A stretch of 8,514 nt of DNA from Phycisphaerae bacterium. Its GTDB lineage: Bacteria > Planctomycetota > Phycisphaerae > Phycisphaerales > SM1A02. Every line of letters begins with the position of its first letter. Position 1 is the stretch's first letter. This document shows, one piece after another, positions 7,863 through 8,514 of this stretch. The position numbers were made by a program, and so were the translations under genes. The DNA lies in NCBI GenBank assembly GCA_002690755.1, contig NZFT01000065.1, positions 1 through 8,514 of the forward strand, read 5' to 3'. The notes beneath the pieces were generated by a model that did no database searches, had not been told where the DNA came from, and saw nothing but the letters and a program-made list of their open reading frames with translations.

Positions 7863-8514
7863 TCAGTCGAGCGGCACCCGATCGACCTGCGGATATTCAT
7901 CCACCCAGACCGGATCGATCCCGGTGACGAACTGGATCCGGGACGGCCGACCCGCTCGGAAGCCTACCGTCGCGGTGCCCGCGACCGAGACCGGCTCCGC
8001 GTCCAGATCGAGGATCTCGAGGGACCACACCCGCTCGAACCCTTCGAAACAAGGCGGACACGCCTCGGGATCGATCGGCGTGAAGCGGTATCGACGCGGA
8101 CCGAGGCCGATCGGACCGTTGCCGTAGAGAAGTTCCTGCAGATCGATCTCGTGGACGCCTTCGCTGGCCATCAGGCCCTCGCGATGCAGGTCGAGATCGA
8201 CCGCGAGATCGACGATCGGCGGCAGCGAGGATCCCGGCGACACCGCCTCGATCGAGGCGCGGTCCACGATCCGGAGATCGATGGCGAGACCTTCCTGCGT
8301 CGGCTTCGTGACGATTCGGAAGGACTCCGGCGGTCCTGCGTAGTCGAGTTCGAGGTTCGGTTCCCCCGCCGCGGGATCGAGTCGGAGCGAGCCGACGGCC
8401 CGGTCGTACCGCGGTTGGCCGCTCACCGCGACGTAGTCGAGTCGCCCGCCTTCGACGGAGGCGACGGCGCCGCCGAACACCTGGCCCTGCGTCGTGTTCA
8501 ACCACCAGCGGAGC
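7863..8514 (-). CDS. Unrecognised beta-rich protein, 5' end beyond the right edge
   Basis: I do not recognise this protein. The last 216 residues are visible; the frame stays open to the window edge (L-R-W-W before the Leu encoded by TTG 8501-8499). That TTG has no ribosome site, so a start upstream of the window is more likely. The sequence has many short alternating hydrophobic strands (for example RLDYVAV at 24-30, IVDLAVDLDL at 100-109, WSLEILDLDAEPVSV at 163-177) separated by Gly/Pro-rich turns, as in a beta-sandwich or a secreted or surface domain. It is acidic. A Cys-Pro-Pro-Cys motif lies at 152-155 without any thioredoxin-like surroundings, so a disulfide or metal ligand is possible but not shown. 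There are no membrane helices in the visible part. It converges on the hydrolase. That it is coding is likely, from protein-like composition and a long open frame; function is unknown. Confidence 0.7.
   Translation of the reverse strand, partial: LRWWLNTTQGQVFGGAVASVEGGRLDYVAVSGQPRYDRAVGSLRLDPAAGEPNLELDYAGPPESFRIVTKPTQEGLAIDLRIVDRASIEAVSPGSSLPPIVDLAVDLDLHREGLMASEGVHEIDLQELLYGNGPIGLGPRRYRFTPIDPEACPPCFEGFERVWSLEILDLDAEPVSVAGTATVGFRAGRPSRIQFVTGIDPVWVDEYPQVDRVPLD

Noticed and set aside
7849..7867. ACTGA/TCAGT inverted repeat between the convergent stops as a shared terminator
   Set aside because: The stem is only 5 bp with a 9-base loop and no T tract on either strand; it arises from two facing TGA stops.

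Overview
This is a GC-rich, gene-dense bacterial window with two divergent gene groups and one partial gene converging from the right edge. High GC, a minus-strand chaperonin cluster, a Tat-exported amidase and strong use of codons giving TCGA and GATC strings would fit a planctomycete, perhaps a Phycisphaerae-like lineage. That placement is an impression from protein style, not a search result.

Left part, minus strand (1-2249): read in the direction of transcription, the genes are a short receiver-like protein with degenerate active-site residues (2249-1767), groES (1665-1375), an unrecognised 66-residue protein (1329-1129) and groEL (1060 to the left edge, 353 residues present). The small gene sits between groES and groEL, which are normally adjacent. 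Each of the three gaps in this cluster holds a GC-rich inverted repeat able to form an RNA hairpin. The one before groEL is preceded by a run of nine C on the transcript. I saw no CIRCE-type operator.

Middle (2250-2629): a 380-base divergent intergenic region must serve both directions. It contains a 7-bp perfect inverted repeat and a repeated 9-mer, but no convincing -35/-10 pair.

Right part, plus strand (2630-7853): five closely spaced genes encode asparaginyl-tRNA synthetase (asnS), a class III-like polyphosphate kinase 2 (ppk2), a 71-residue two-helix membrane protein of the DUF2892/YgaP type, a Tat-signal amidase-signature hydrolase, and an alpha/beta hydrolase. Gaps are 37, 9, 53 and about 31 bases, so they may be one transcription unit. 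The asnS-ppk2 pair suggests a link between AMP made by aminoacylation and polyphosphate-driven regeneration of ATP. The last three genes have no obvious shared pathway.

Right edge, minus strand (7863-8514): the C-terminal part of an unrecognised beta-rich protein converges on the hydrolase, with 9 bases between the two stop codons.

The most unusual parts are the small gene inside groESL, the degenerate receiver upstream of it, and the intercistronic hairpins. I see no mobile element, CRISPR array, tRNA or rRNA gene.
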